From positions 124,001-188,000 of the forward strand of contig NZ_JACJRG010000006.1 in assembly GCF_014697125.1 (NCBI RefSeq): a DNA stretch of 64,000 bases, in the 5' to 3' direction. Positions 8,524-16,670 of this stretch are shown here, in pieces. The notes beneath the pieces are model-generated. The model was not told where the DNA came from and did no database searches. It worked only from the letters and a program-made list of their open reading frames with translations. A program made the position numbers and the translations under genes. The stretch is from Anabaena minutissima FACHB-250 (lineage in GTDB: Bacteria > Cyanobacteriota > Cyanobacteriia > Cyanobacteriales > Nostocaceae). Each line of letters starts with the position of its first letter. Positions within the stretch are counted from its first letter, which is position 1.

Positions 8524-8651
8524 TGTGCAACTTTCTCTCAAACCTAACCCCCAACCCCTTCCCTACAAGGGAAGGGGAGCAAGATTTAAAGCCTCTCTCC
8601 TTGCAGGCGGGAAGCAAGCTATGGAGAGGGGTTTAAAAAATAAGTTGCACA
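8524..8651. mobile_element. MITE-like element with TGTGCAACTT ends
   Basis: TGTGCAACTT at 8524-8533 and AAGTTGCACA at 8642-8651 are perfect inverted ends. Between them lie a C-rich/G-rich hairpin (CCCCTTCCC with GGGAAGGGG) and CCTCTCTCC with GGAGAGGGG. The core (8542-8633) is related to sequence embedded in the M16 peptidase gene at 52437-52515. It is non-coding. Confidence 0.55.
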
Positions 8652-8699
8652 TCGCGTGAAATAGGAAATAGGGAATAGGGAATAGTATCTATTCTATTC

Positions 8700-8741
8700 C
8701 CCCCTGTCACCTGTCCCCTGTCCCCTGTCCCCTGTCCCCTA
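8700..8741. repeat. Heptamer tandem repeat (CCCCTGT)
   Basis: Six or so copies of CCCCTGT, one varied to CACCTGT. This is an STRR of the kind typical of heterocystous cyanobacteria. Related GTCACCT repeats occur at 23643-23690. Confidence 0.8.
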
Positions 8742-8810
8742 CCCTCTATTCCCTATTTCCCCGCTAGTGAGGTTAAAATCACAGACAAGGTTTAAATCTG
8801 AAGTGGAATT

Positions 8811-9299
8811 ATGAAGACTGCGGAAAAGCTGGCTGCTGGTTGGCTATTAACACTCGGATTCACATTTTTGACTGCCTCTGTCTCTGCGGTAGTGGAAAGA
8901 AATACTATGCTTAAACCCATTTCCACAGGGGAAAATGAGGAGTTGGTGCGGGAATATATCAATAGAGATGCTCTGTCTCTATTAAATGCTACCGCTACCC
9001 AAGGACTGATTTTTGGCTTTCCCACCATGATTTTAGGTTCATGGCTGGGTTGGGGATTGTACCTGCAAAGCAAAAATCAAAAAAAAGCCCTTCAACAGCA
9101 ATTAAGCGATCGCTTACAATCTACTTTTTATCAGATGATTCAAAATAGTGATGGACGCATCACTGTTTTAGGCTTTGCTATGCAGTCACAACTACCTGCA
9201 ACAGTAGCCAGACAATATTTAGATGAAAAAGCTAAAGAATTCAGCGCAAATTTTAAAGTTAGTGATGAAGGGTCAGTATCATATCATTTTGATGTCTAA
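8811..9299 (+). CDS. Conserved membrane protein of unknown function
   Basis: The 162-residue protein has two hydrophobic segments (about 9-28 and 62-86) separated by a charged loop, then a basic stretch and a C-terminal domain of about 70 residues. That domain has a helix-loop-helix look (RITVLGFAMQSQLPATVARQYLDEKAKEF), reminiscent of a winged helix, ending in a strand. I do not recognise a named family. It is 28 bases upstream of the DUF423 gene in the same direction, so the two are probably cotranscribed. Confidence 0.6.
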   Translation: MKTAEKLAAGWLLTLGFTFLTASVSAVVERNTMLKPISTGENEELVREYINRDALSLLNATATQGLIFGFPTMILGSWLGWGLYLQSKNQKKALQQQLSDRLQSTFYQMIQNSDGRITVLGFAMQSQLPATVARQYLDEKAKEFSANFKVSDEGSVSYHFDV

Positions 9300-9327
9300 T
9301 CCCTAATTAACTTGACAAATAAGTCTA

Positions 9328-9714
9328 ATGATGCAGATTTTTTTGAGCGTAGCTGCCATTTTAGGCGGTTTGTCAGTGGTGGCTGGTGCTTTTGCTTCCC
9401 ATGCACTACGGGAAAGAATTAGTGAGCGATCGCTGGAAATTTTTGATGTCGGCGCGCGTTACCAAATGTATCATGCTCTAGCCTTATTGCTAGTAGCTGT
9501 CTTAATTAGCCGTACACCATCGCCGCCAACCACTTTGATAGCTAGTGGCTGGCTTTTTATCGTCGGTATCGCCATTTTTTCTGGAAGCTTATACGCCCTC
9601 AGCTTAACGGGGATAAAAATCTTAGGTGCAATTACACCCTTGGGTGGCGTAGCCTTTATTTTAGGTTGGGGTGCTTTAGCGATCGCTGCTTGGAATTTAA
9701 AAATTGGTGTCTAA
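9328..9714 (+). CDS. DUF423 family small membrane protein
   Basis: The 128-residue protein has four hydrophobic segments and the signature of the DUF423 (YgdD-type) family: an N-terminal GGLSVVAGAFASHAL, then ARYQMYHALALL, a central FSGSLYALSLTG and a final ITPLGGVAFILGW. It is an inner-membrane protein of unknown function. Two ATG codons lie in tandem at 9328 and 9331. The gene converges on the split tRNA-Leu. Confidence 0.88.
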   Translation: MMQIFLSVAAILGGLSVVAGAFASHALRERISERSLEIFDVGARYQMYHALALLLVAVLISRTPSPPTTLIASGWLFIVGIAIFSGSLYALSLTGIKILGAITPLGGVAFILGWGALAIAAWNLKIGV

Positions 9715-9822
9715 AAATTCAGGGTGCGTTAGCCTACGGCATAACACACCCTACTGGTGAATTTTGTTTTATGGGGGTGGAGGGACTTGAACCCACACGA
9801 CCGTTTAAGGTCAACGGATTTT

Positions 9823-10107
9823 CATTCTCCCGCAGCTTTCGCTACTGCCCGTTGGCTTTGAGAATTGGACTCTCTCTTTACCCTCGACTTAACGTTAGGG
9901 TAGCTCCCGTCGAGTCTCTGCACCTTCCGACTAGTTAAGAGTTGAAACTTAAGACCTACAAGTTAATATTCACTCGTAACTCAGCACTCATTACTCACTA
10001 CTGTTTCGGCTTGGCTCAGGATTGCCTTGTCTGTGACCAGATTTAGGTTTCCCTGAGTTTGAGAGCATCCACTTCAAGGATTTCTCCTTCAAGGCTCAAT
10101 TTAATTT
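9823..10107 (-). ncRNA. Group I intron in tRNA-Leu(UAA), 285 nt
   Basis: The intron opens AAATTAAATTGAGCC, contains AACTCAGGGAAACC, GACAAGGCAATCCTGAGCC, AATCCTGAGCCAAGCC and GTGCAGAGACTCGACGGGAG, and ends in GAGAATG with the terminal G. This is the cyanobacterial tRNA-Leu self-splicing intron. It lacks a homing endonuclease. It is longer than the roughly 250-nt Anabaena intron I recall because of an expansion (about 9930-10005) in the position of P6b, made partly of heptamers of the form GTNNTGA. Confidence 0.93.
9969..10001 (-). repeat. Heptamer repeats inside the tRNA-Leu intron
   Basis: On the minus strand the units GTAGTGA, GTAATGA, GTGCTGA, GTTACGA run in tandem. They match the intergenic STRR family seen at 11033-11090 and elsewhere. 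The location corresponds to the tolerant P6b stem-loop. Confidence 0.75.
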
Positions 10108-10141
10108 AAGTCCGTAGCGTCTACCATTCCGCCACACCCCC

Positions 10142-10499
10142 CCATTTAGTTGGGAGCTAGTTATCTTTCAGAGGTAGCAAATACCTCCTCATCTATTCCA
10201 GCATTAAATGTGTTTTTTGTCCAACCAGATAGAAATTTTTATCTTTTTAGAGCTAGTTGCTCTTTTTAGCTTCGAGTTGCTCATGCTACCTTGCGGCTAA
10301 TTAGATTTAGCATCTCTAATCTTGTTTAACAACATTACCACTGTTTTACTGCCTTTGCCATTGTAGCATTATTTCCGCATTTTGATCAGCAATAATCAGG
10401 AATTTTTGCAAGATTCATTTAAAAGCCCAATAGTTATGGTTTCTTTAGGCTTAATATTCAGCCTATGATGGAAATACAGATGCACCAAACAAAGAGTTT
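10142..10499. other. 358-base gap between tRNA-Leu and ndhL
   Basis: No gene is visible. A small perfect inverted repeat (GAGGTA at 10171-10176, TACCTC at 10182-10187, 5-base loop) lies 30 bases upstream of the tRNA 5' end. The region should hold the tRNA promoter on the minus strand and the ndhL promoter on the plus strand; I could not assign either with confidence. Confidence 0.4.
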
Positions 10500-10712
10500 A
10501 TGATTGTACCCCTGCTATATCTGGCTCTAGCCGGAGCTTATTTGTTAGTTGTCCCCGTTGCTTTGATGATCTACATGAAGCAACGCTGGTATGTGGTTAG
10601 CTCAATAGAGCGTACCTTTATGTATTTCCTGGTGTTCCTCTTCTTCCCAGGACTTTTGGTTTTGTCGCCGTTTGTGAATCTGCGCCCCAAACCACGGAAA
10701 ATTGAAGTTTAA
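10500..10712 (+). CDS. ndhL: NAD(P)H-quinone oxidoreductase subunit L
   Basis: The 70-residue protein has two membrane spans (about 4-26 and 39-60) and the NdhL pattern: [21 protein letters not shown], then a span with [16 protein letters not shown]. NdhL is a small membrane subunit specific to the photosynthetic NDH-1 complex, which works in cyclic electron flow, respiration and CO2 uptake. The length is normal. DUF3007 follows 24 bases downstream and trpA later, a gene order I recall from other cyanobacteria. Confidence 0.94.
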   Translation: MIVPLLYLALAGAYLLVVPVALMIYMKQRWYVVSSIERTFMYFLVFLFFPGLLVLSPFVNLRPKPRKIEV

Positions 10713-10736
10713 CAAGATTGGTAGGTCATAACTCTC

Positions 10737-11042
10737 ATGCGACGGATTGATGCGATTGGAATTGGTTTTGGCATATTCACGGCTGGCGGCTTGGCATATT
10801 TGGGTTTACAGCTAGTGGGTTTAGATAATCAACTAGCTGGGATATGGAGTCAAGCCTTGCTGGTCGTTGGGTTGATTGGCTGGGTAGCCAGCTATGCCTT
10901 CCGCGCAGGGGGGAAAAAAATGACCTACCATCAACAACGAGAGCAGTATGAGGAAGCCTTTTTCCAGAAACGACTCGATGAACTCTCTCCCGAAGAATTA
11001 GCGAAAATTCAAGCGGAGATTGAACAAGAGAGTGCTGAGTGA
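10737..11042 (+). CDS. DUF3007 family membrane protein
   Basis: The 101-residue protein has two hydrophobic segments (about 6-26 and 34-54), then a charged amphipathic tail (MTYHQQREQYEEAFFQKRLDEL). It matches the cyanobacterial/plastid DUF3007 family, which accompanies ndhL. Its last codons (GAGAGTGCTGAG then TGA) already belong to the heptamer repeat that fills the next gap, so the C-terminus has probably been shaped by the repeat. Confidence 0.85.
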   Translation: MRRIDAIGIGFGIFTAGGLAYLGLQLVGLDNQLAGIWSQALLVVGLIGWVASYAFRAGGKKMTYHQQREQYEEAFFQKRLDELSPEELAKIQAEIEQESAE

Positions 11043-11090
11043 GTTATGAGTGCTGAGTTATGAGTTATGAGTGCTGAGTGTGGAGTCAGT
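11033..11090. repeat. STRR of AGTGCTG/AGTTATG heptamers
   Basis: Imperfect heptamers (GTGCTGA, GTTATGA) run from the last codons of the DUF3007 gene into the gap. The family recurs throughout the window in both orientations. Confidence 0.75.
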
Positions 11091-11226
11091 TATGAGTTCT
11101 GAAGTGGGGTAAGCAAATATTAGGACTTTGCACAAACATCCAAACCATAAATCACTAACCGTCGATACACTCCGACACAACTTGAAGTTATGTTAAGAGG
11201 TCTATTGCTCCACACTCCACACTCAG

Positions 11227-11270
11227 CACCGGCTAAACGCCGCGCTACCGCTAACAGCACTCAGCACTCC
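11227..11270. repeat. GGCTAAACGCC dispersed element with CTCAGCA heptamers
   Basis: This copy contains CACCGGCTAAACGCCGCGCT and ACCGCTAACAGCACTCAGCA, flanked by CACTCAG heptamers. Close copies lie at 18530-18580, 18970-19019, 35160-35250, 35937-35995, 41091-41140 and 47520-47645, several inside genes. Confidence 0.85.
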
Positions 11271-11276
11271 GTTTTC

Positions 11277-11316
11277 CAGTGGTCAGTTGTTTGTTACTAT
11301 TGACTACTGACCACTG
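11277..11316 (+). promoter_or_regulatory. Inverted repeat in the trpA leader
   Basis: CAGTGGTCAGT (11277-11287) and ACTGACCACTG (11306-11316) form a perfect 11-base stem with an 18-base loop. It ends 18 bases before the trpA ATG. It could fold in the leader mRNA; no leader peptide with Trp codons or U-run was seen, so a classical trp attenuator is not supported. Confidence 0.35.
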
Positions 11317-11334
11317 AGAACTGACGACTAATTA

Positions 11335-12138
11335 ATGACCGTTATTGCCGATCGCTTTCAAACCCTCAAGCGGAATCAAGAGTGCGCTCTGATTCCGTTT
11401 ATTACTGCCGGTGATCCAGATTTAGCCACCACCGCCGCAGCGTTAAAAATTTTAGATTCCAGTGGGGCTGATTTTATTGAATTGGGTGTTCCCTATTCTG
11501 ATCCTCTCGCCGATGGGCCAGTGATTCAAGCTGCCGCTACCCGCGCTTTGCAAAAGGGGACAAAATTAGAAGCTGTCCTAGAAATGTTGCAAGTGACTAC
11601 CCCTAGTTTGCAAGCACCGATTATTTTATTTACCTACTACAACCCCATCCTACACCGGGGAATTGACAAGTTTTTAGAGCAGATAGCGGCGGCTGGGGTG
11701 GCTGGTTTGGTAGTGCCTGATTTACCCCTAGAAGAAGCAGCAGGACTGTTGAAACCAGCGAGTGAACGGGGGATTGATTTAACCTTGTTAATCGCGCCTA
11801 CTAGTTCTGTAGACCGAATAGAGGCAATTTCTCAAGCTTCCCAAGGGTTTATCTATTTGGTGAGTGTCACAGGGGTCACAGGGATGCGATCGCAAATGGA
11901 AATCCGCGCATCTGATTTATTACCAGAAATTCGGCGTTTTACCGATAAACCCATTGGTGTCGGCTTTGGTATTTCTCAACCAGAACAAGCAACCCAGGTC
12001 AAAGCCTGGGGAGCAGATGCAATCATTGTGGGTAGTGCTTTTGTCCAGCGTTTAGCCGAAGGTACACCAGAACAGGGACTAAGTGCGATCGCCCAATTTT
12101 GTCAAAATCTTAAAGCAGCTATCAAAACATCTTGTTGA
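11335..12138 (+). CDS. trpA: Tryptophan synthase alpha chain
   Basis: The 267-residue TIM-barrel enzyme cleaves indole-3-glycerol phosphate to indole and glyceraldehyde 3-phosphate and passes indole to TrpB. Catalytic Glu and Asp are visible in [19 protein letters not shown]. The phosphate-binding loops are VGFGIS and IIVGSAFVQ, and the LIAPTSS and [10 protein letters not shown] segments are present. Length is standard. trpB is not adjacent, consistent with dispersed trp genes in cyanobacteria. Confidence 0.97.
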   Translation: MTVIADRFQTLKRNQECALIPFITAGDPDLATTAAALKILDSSGADFIELGVPYSDPLADGPVIQAAATRALQKGTKLEAVLEMLQVTTPSLQAPIILFTYYNPILHRGIDKFLEQIAAAGVAGLVVPDLPLEEAAGLLKPASERGIDLTLLIAPTSSVDRIEAISQASQGFIYLVSVTGVTGMRSQMEIRASDLLPEIRRFTDKPIGVGFGISQPEQATQVKAWGADAIIVGSAFVQRLAEGTPEQGLSAIAQFCQNLKAAIKTSC

Positions 12139-12379
12139 TCAAGATAAACTAGATTAAAAAGTATAACAAGGCCGTTTTTTTACCCTAATCTGGTGGACAA
12201 TTCAACATTTATGGTTTTGAATATTAACATTGGCATACCAGGCTGTAAAAAAACCAAATGATACAGTAGCTTATGATTTGGGTATTATGTGAAATTAAGT
12301 AGGCTTATAAAGATTATGAGTGTGAGAGTGAGTCAGTCAAAAGTTTTTATAGTTACATCGCAGTTGAGGTTAAAAGGCG

Positions 12380-13027
12380 ATGAGTGAGAGTATGGCATTT
12401 ATTGGCGGTGTCGCTGTAGCTGGACTGGCCGCTCTTTTATTACTCAGGGGGACAAGTGCTTCACAGGCTAACTTTGCTCTTAGCCCCCAAATCCCAGGTA
12501 CTATAGTAGCACCCCAACCTATTCAACCCCCAACCTATTACCCACCCTACGGGCAAGCACAATACCCCAATCAGCCACCTGTTGCTCCTAGTACAGAACA
12601 GCGAGTAGAACTTGAACGGCTAAAAATGGATTTTGAACGCCTAAAAAGCGACAACGAACGACTGAGAGCAGACCTGCAAAACCAACAGTCCCAATTCCAA
12701 AACTACAACAACCAACAACTACAACAAGCGCAGCAAAATAGCCAAAGGGTGGCAACAGCAGCGTTCCAAGCTGAATCCCCTTGGTGGTCTTCACCCATCG
12801 TTTGGGCGGCTGGGGGTGCGACTCTTACCATTGGTGGTGGTGTTGTAGTCGCTGGCGTATTATCTTTATTCACACCACGCGCACGTCCCACTAGGACAGT
12901 ACAAGTAATTCACCCCTACCAAGGCAATACACAGCCTTTAGTCCCCGTGCGTCGTGCCGAATTTCTCCCCCCAGGTGGGATGGATGCTAGGCGCGTAGAA
13001 GCCCATGAATATGATGAAATGATTTAG
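12380..13027 (+). CDS. Hypothetical protein with coiled coil and two membrane segments
   Basis: An AAAAGG sequence precedes the ATG. The 215-residue product has a hydrophobic segment near the N-terminus (about 5-23), a Pro/Tyr/Gln-rich stretch (38-72) and a predicted coiled coil (about 73-122, RVELERLKMDFERLKSDNE then Gln/Asn-rich). A second, Gly-rich hydrophobic segment (about 138-165) and a basic tail ending in an acidic HEYDEMI follow. I do not recognise a family. The architecture suggests a membrane-tethered scaffold. The gene stands alone between trpA and the convergent kinase gene. Confidence 0.6.
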   Translation: MSESMAFIGGVAVAGLAALLLLRGTSASQANFALSPQIPGTIVAPQPIQPPTYYPPYGQAQYPNQPPVAPSTEQRVELERLKMDFERLKSDNERLRADLQNQQSQFQNYNNQQLQQAQQNSQRVATAAFQAESPWWSSPIVWAAGGATLTIGGGVVVAGVLSLFTPRARPTRTVQVIHPYQGNTQPLVPVRRAEFLPPGGMDARRVEAHEYDEMI

Positions 13028-13149
13028 GACGGTAGAGAGGCTGAAGGGACAAGGGAGACAAGGAGTTTCTATATTCTTTCCCCCCAGTCCCCAGCCTTTC
13101 AATGAGTGGATTTTAGATTATTCAATCCAAAATCCAAAATCCAAAATCC

Positions 13150-13240
13150 GTCTTGAAAAGTTGAGCCACTGCGTTGGACGGGTTTCCCGGCTTGTAGCAA
13201 GTGGCGTTCCTAGGTTGGGAAACCCGCCTACAGAACTTTC
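13150..13240. repeat. Dispersed GCCACTGCGTTGGACGGGTT-type repeat
   Basis: CGGGTTTCCC at 13179-13188 is complementary to GGGAAACCCG at 13217-13226. The block is GC-rich in an AT-rich gap, and the sequence type is familiar from Nostoc intergenic regions. It is preceded by tandem AAAATCC heptamers (13120-13150). Confidence 0.5.
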
Positions 13241-13271
13241 CTCAAAATCTAAAATTTCTAGTCCCCAGTCC

Positions 13272-15194
13272 CTAATATCCATTCTGAGGCAATTCTTCCG
13301 GGCTGATAATCTCTGATGTAGCGGGTTCTTCAGTCTGTAACGGTTCAGACTGAGACTGATTTTGACTATCTTGATTATTGCTTGGGGGAACTACTTGTTT
13401 CGCTACGTTTTCGGCTGCTTGTTTCAACAGTGGCTCTATTTTATTTCGCCAGTATTTAATATTAGGTAGTTTTTCAGGATGTTTTTGGTAGTCTAAAACT
13501 GTATCCCATTGACCATTATCTATTGCCTGATTGATATCTTTAAACAGTGCGTCCGCTTTTTCCCAATCTTGTTGCCATTGCTTAATCATGGCGGTTGTCT
13601 CTTTAATGCCAGCAGAGGCATTAGCAGGAATGGATCTGAGTGTAGCGATCGCCCCTATTAAATCACCTGATTCATACTTTTGTCTAGCCTTGGCAACAAT
13701 CTTGGTGCTATCTTCTTGAGAAGGTGCTGGAGTAGAACGGAGAAAACCTTCTGGTTTTGGTGATGGGGTAGTTACTATATTAGATTTTGGTTTGGCTTGG
13801 GGAACAGGTATAGCAGCAATTAATGTATTATCGTTGACTGTTTTAATGGCAATGCCTTTGTCACGTAGGCAAGAAGTCCATTCTTGATTATTAATAATTA
13901 CATCTGAGTGCGCCCATGCTGAACGACGCGAATTAAGTTTGACTTCAACCCAACCCCGTTTAGTGCGTGTACCAGTCACTTCAAATTTGCTATTTTCACC
14001 AATTGTTTTTAAGACGTTATCCGAGTTAATCGAACTCGGTTCAGAACGAATATTAGAATTACCAGCCACTACCGCTAGACATTTATCCGTAGCAGCCAAA
14101 TCATTACCCAAAAAATTACCTGCTAAATTTCTCACATTGGGATAAACATTAGCCACCACAGCCGCCGCACCACCAGCTAATAACAACCCAATTAATAACG
14201 GCCAAGGGTCAGATTTAGGAGAGTCTTGGCGAGACGGTTTAGCCTTCACGGGGTTGGCTGGTGCAACAGCTACAGTTTGCTGTCGAGATAACCGAGATGG
14301 TGCTGTGGTTTCTTGGTAATTAGAACTATTGACAGATTTTTGTGCTGAAGAAGACACAGCTACAACCACAGGATTAATTGCATTTTGACAAGCTTCTAGT
14401 GCTTCTGTTGCCGATTGGTAACGGTCTTTGAAGTGATAACGTACCATCTTAGTTAACACTTCTGCTAGACGGTAGTTAACGTTAACTAAATGCTGCCAGA
14501 GGATTTCCCCTGTATTGGGGTCATCTTGTAACTCGGCGGCTGGTAGTCCTGTCAAAGCTTGAAGGGCAATAATCCCCAGAGAATATATATCACTATTGGG
14601 ACGGGGTTTACCTTGCCCTTGTTCTGTTGGCATATAACCAGGAGTACCAATAGCGACGGTAGCAGTAGGTTGTCCACCAACTGTTACCATCTGTGTACGT
14701 AATTGCTTAACTGCGCCGAAGTCTACTAAAACTAACTTATTATCTGAAGTGCGACGAATGATATTATCCGGCTTGATATCACGGTGAATCACTCCTTGCT
14801 GGTGAACAAACTCCAGAATCCTTAAAGCATCCTGCAACAGTTGAATAACTTGGCTTTCACTCCAACGCTTACCAGGGACGAGTTCTTCCGTGAGGGTATG
14901 TCCTTCGATATATTCTTGAACTAAATAAAATTCTTGATTTTCGTCGAAATAAGCCAATAAACGGGGTATCTGGTCATGATTACCCAGCCTTTCTAAAGTT
15001 TCAGCCTCACTGTTGAAGAGACGCTTGGCAGTTTCAAAAATTCTAGGGTCAGAACTGGAGGGTTTGAGGTGCTTAACAACGCATATCGGATTACCAGGTC
15101 TGCGGGTATCTTGGGCTATGTAGGTTTGACCAAATCCCCCTATAGCTAAGACTCGAACGACTTGGTAACGATGGTCTAGTAACTTGCCTATCAT
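13272..15194 (-). CDS. Membrane-anchored Ser/Thr protein kinase with SH3-like domain
   Basis: The Hanks-type kinase domain (about 1-270) shows the Gly-rich loop AIGGFGQTY, the ATP Lys in CVVKHLK (K41), HRDIKPDN, DFG in LVDFGAVKQL, and GTPGYMPTEQ. A Ser/Gln-rich linker, one membrane span (about 330-352), a bacterial SH3-like domain outside (about 370-440, with NIRSEPS and GWVEVKL) and a helical Glu/Gln-rich tail follow. I chose the ATG at 15194 (640 aa) because GGGAGGG lies just upstream; an in-frame GTG at 15218 would place that site inside the gene. It probably senses an extracytoplasmic signal. Confidence 0.93.
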   Translation of the reverse strand: MIGKLLDHRYQVVRVLAIGGFGQTYIAQDTRRPGNPICVVKHLKPSSSDPRIFETAKRLFNSEAETLERLGNHDQIPRLLAYFDENQEFYLVQEYIEGHTLTEELVPGKRWSESQVIQLLQDALRILEFVHQQGVIHRDIKPDNIIRRTSDNKLVLVDFGAVKQLRTQMVTVGGQPTATVAIGTPGYMPTEQGQGKPRPNSDIYSLGIIALQALTGLPAAELQDDPNTGEILWQHLVNVNYRLAEVLTKMVRYHFKDRYQSATEALEACQNAINPVVVAVSSSAQKSVNSSNYQETTAPSRLSRQQTVAVAPANPVKAKPSRQDSPKSDPWPLLIGLLLAGGAAAVVANVYPNVRNLAGNFLGNDLAATDKCLAVVAGNSNIRSEPSSINSDNVLKTIGENSKFEVTGTRTKRGWVEVKLNSRRSAWAHSDVIINNQEWTSCLRDKGIAIKTVNDNTLIAAIPVPQAKPKSNIVTTPSPKPEGFLRSTPAPSQEDSTKIVAKARQKYESGDLIGAIATLRSIPANASAGIKETTAMIKQWQQDWEKADALFKDINQAIDNGQWDTVLDYQKHPEKLPNIKYWRNKIEPLLKQAAENVAKQVVPPSNNQDSQNQSQSEPLQTEEPATSEIISPEELPQNGY

Positions 15195-15361
15195 AAAATC
15201 CCTCCCCACAGTTATCACCTAGAATTTCCCGATGGTAATTAATATCTCCAAATTTTTGGCAGTGAAATCCGCTATCTTGATAAAAGATTTGAACTTAATA
15301 CGCAATCCTTTTAATAAACACAGACTGTCAATTTTTCTTTTAGTGCCTTTATTAATTACCG

Positions 15362-15847
15362 ATGCCACCTAGAATAACAGACCAAGCCACATGGCAGCAG
15401 GCCGAACTCCTCATGCAACCGGCTTTTATTCGCGTTGTTGACAACCTTCGCAAGCAGTTGGATGAATCGACTTGGAAAGGAACTTACCAAGATGTGCTGA
15501 TTTGGCCGGCTAACACCACTGATGAGACAAAAGCTTTGGTAACTCAACTACTGCAAGAAATGGAATCTGCAACTTTAGAACAGGCAGATGCCATTAGAGA
15601 AAGACTTGCAAGGTTGCCGATGCCCCATCCAGGATATCACTTGTGTTTGCAACGTCAAGACCAAAATGTCAGTATTGATTTGTGGGAATTATGTTATCAA
15701 GTGTGTTTTATTAATTACACTCCAGAGAGTGACAATGTTGATATTGATACTAGTTTAATTGATGAATTTGGTGAAGTTGATTGGCAAATTTTAGAAGTAA
15801 AAACTAAGGAGTTAGTTGAGCAGGCGTTTGCAAATTTACCTAAATAA
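15362..15847 (+). CDS. Conserved hypothetical protein, 161 aa
   Basis: This is a soluble, Gln- and Glu-rich protein with an N-terminal helical half (DQATWQQAELLMQPAFIRVVDN, split at about residue 28) and a C-terminal half ending in an acidic segment (DIDTSLIDEFGEVDW). I recall similar proteins as uncharacterised cyanobacterial conserved hypotheticals but cannot name a domain. It is divergent from the kinase gene, 167 bases away. No membrane segment or signal peptide is visible. Confidence 0.65.
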   Translation: MPPRITDQATWQQAELLMQPAFIRVVDNLRKQLDESTWKGTYQDVLIWPANTTDETKALVTQLLQEMESATLEQADAIRERLARLPMPHPGYHLCLQRQDQNVSIDLWELCYQVCFINYTPESDNVDIDTSLIDEFGEVDWQILEVKTKELVEQAFANLPK

Positions 15848-15906
15848 TTAAGTGCTGATTGTATAAAGATGCAAAAGAGCAGTTTATTCAAAGATTAAAC
15901 TCCTAA

Positions 15907-16200
15907 ATGGATATCATTTATCGGCTACAAGGTATTGAATTTGAATGGGATGAAAATAAGGCACGAAGTAACATTGAAAAACATGGTGTTACATTTGAAG
16001 AAGCAACAGAGATTTTCTTTGACCCTTTCTACCAAATAGGTGATGCTACTACTAATAATGAACAACGTGATTTCATGTTGGGTTATTCTCTTGCTCAACG
16101 TCTCCTGCTTGTAGTTTATGTAGAACGTGGTAGGCGAACACGTATAATTTCTGCCCGTCCCGCTAATCGCAATGAAAGAAAACTATATGAACAAGCCTGA
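15907..16200 (+). CDS. brnT: BrnT-family toxin
   Basis: The 97-residue protein has the BrnT pattern: an N-terminal FEWDENKARSNIEKHGVTF, then EEATEIFFDP, a central GYS strand and the C-terminal RIISARPANRNERKLYE. BrnT is a RelE-fold ribonuclease, type II toxin, neutralised by BrnA. All expected conserved positions (W-D-x-x-K, K-H-G-V, S-A-R, E-R-x-x-Y-E) are present, so it looks intact. Its 3' end overlaps the antitoxin gene. Confidence 0.9.
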   Translation: MDIIYRLQGIEFEWDENKARSNIEKHGVTFEEATEIFFDPFYQIGDATTNNEQRDFMLGYSLAQRLLLVVYVERGRRTRIISARPANRNERKLYEQA

Positions 16201-16483
16201 TGAAGAATTGGAACTACATTTAAACCCCCGTGAAACGGAAACAGTATCAATAAAGATACCAAAGGAAACATTGGAATCTCTCAAAAAAGTTGCAGCTAAT
16301 CGAGATATGTCACTTGAGGGATTACTCAAATTTTACATTGGGCAGAGTTTGCGGCAAGATTTATCTAAATTATTTTCTGAACGCGTGCTTGAATCAACGG
16401 CTCAAGTTTTAACACGACATATTCACTCGGAAGATGAAATTTTAGCCATCATGCAAGAAATTCAAGCTGAAACAACTCTCTAA
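16172..16483 (+). CDS. BrnA/CopG-like ribbon-helix-helix antitoxin
   Basis: The start overlaps the toxin gene by 29 bases; an internal ATG at 16187 would also fit, overlapping by 14. The first half contains ETVSIKIPKETLESLKKVAA followed by RDMSLEGLLKFYIGQSLR, a ribbon-helix-helix DNA-binding pattern. The C-terminal third is an acidic helix, presumably the toxin-binding part. It would bind BrnT and repress the operon. It is longer at the C-terminus than a minimal CopG protein. The function is inferred from motif plus position. Confidence 0.82.
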   Translation: MKENYMNKPDEELELHLNPRETETVSIKIPKETLESLKKVAANRDMSLEGLLKFYIGQSLRQDLSKLFSERVLESTAQVLTRHIHSEDEILAIMQEIQAETTL

Positions 16484-16500
16484 CAGTGAATAGCTTTTAT

Positions 16501-16530
16501 CTCACGCAGAGACGCAGAGGGCGCAGAGGA
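16501..16530. repeat. ACGCAGAGG-type short repeat
   Basis: CACGCAGAGACGCAGAGGGC contains three near-copies of an octamer-nonamer (ACGCAGAG, ACGCAGAGG, GCGCAGAGG). A fragment (AACGCAGAGGGGCGGAG) recurs at 20235-20252. Confidence 0.5.
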
Positions 16531-16670
16531 AGAAAAAATAAATGTTGATTCTCTGCACTTTTTTTTTGATTATATGCCTTGAGAAATTCAAAGGCACATT
16601 GAACCCACAAACCTGAATTTGCTAATATTACCAATGCGAAAACATTGAAACAGGGCAACTATTGACTACC

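Larger units (their letters stand above)
9772..10141 (-). tRNA. trnL-UAA: tRNA-Leu (UAA) interrupted by a group I intron
   Basis: The 5' exon (10108-10141, minus strand) begins GGGGGTGTGGCGGAATGG and ends GGACTT. The 3' exon (9772-9822) begins AAAATCCG and ends in CACCCCC plus discriminator A. Acceptor strands GGGGGUG and CACCCCC pair fully. The anticodon stem ACGGA/UCCGU encloses C-U-U-A-A-A-A, giving anticodon UAA, with the intron after the U at position 34. A variable arm and a normal T-loop (GGTTCAAGTCC) are present. CCA is not encoded. This gene organisation is widespread in cyanobacteria and plastids. Confidence 0.95.

Noticed and set aside
9666..9938. 90-codon plus-strand ORF after the DUF423 gene
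   Set aside because: It runs through the 3' exon and intron of the minus-strand tRNA-Leu gene and has no ribosome-binding site.
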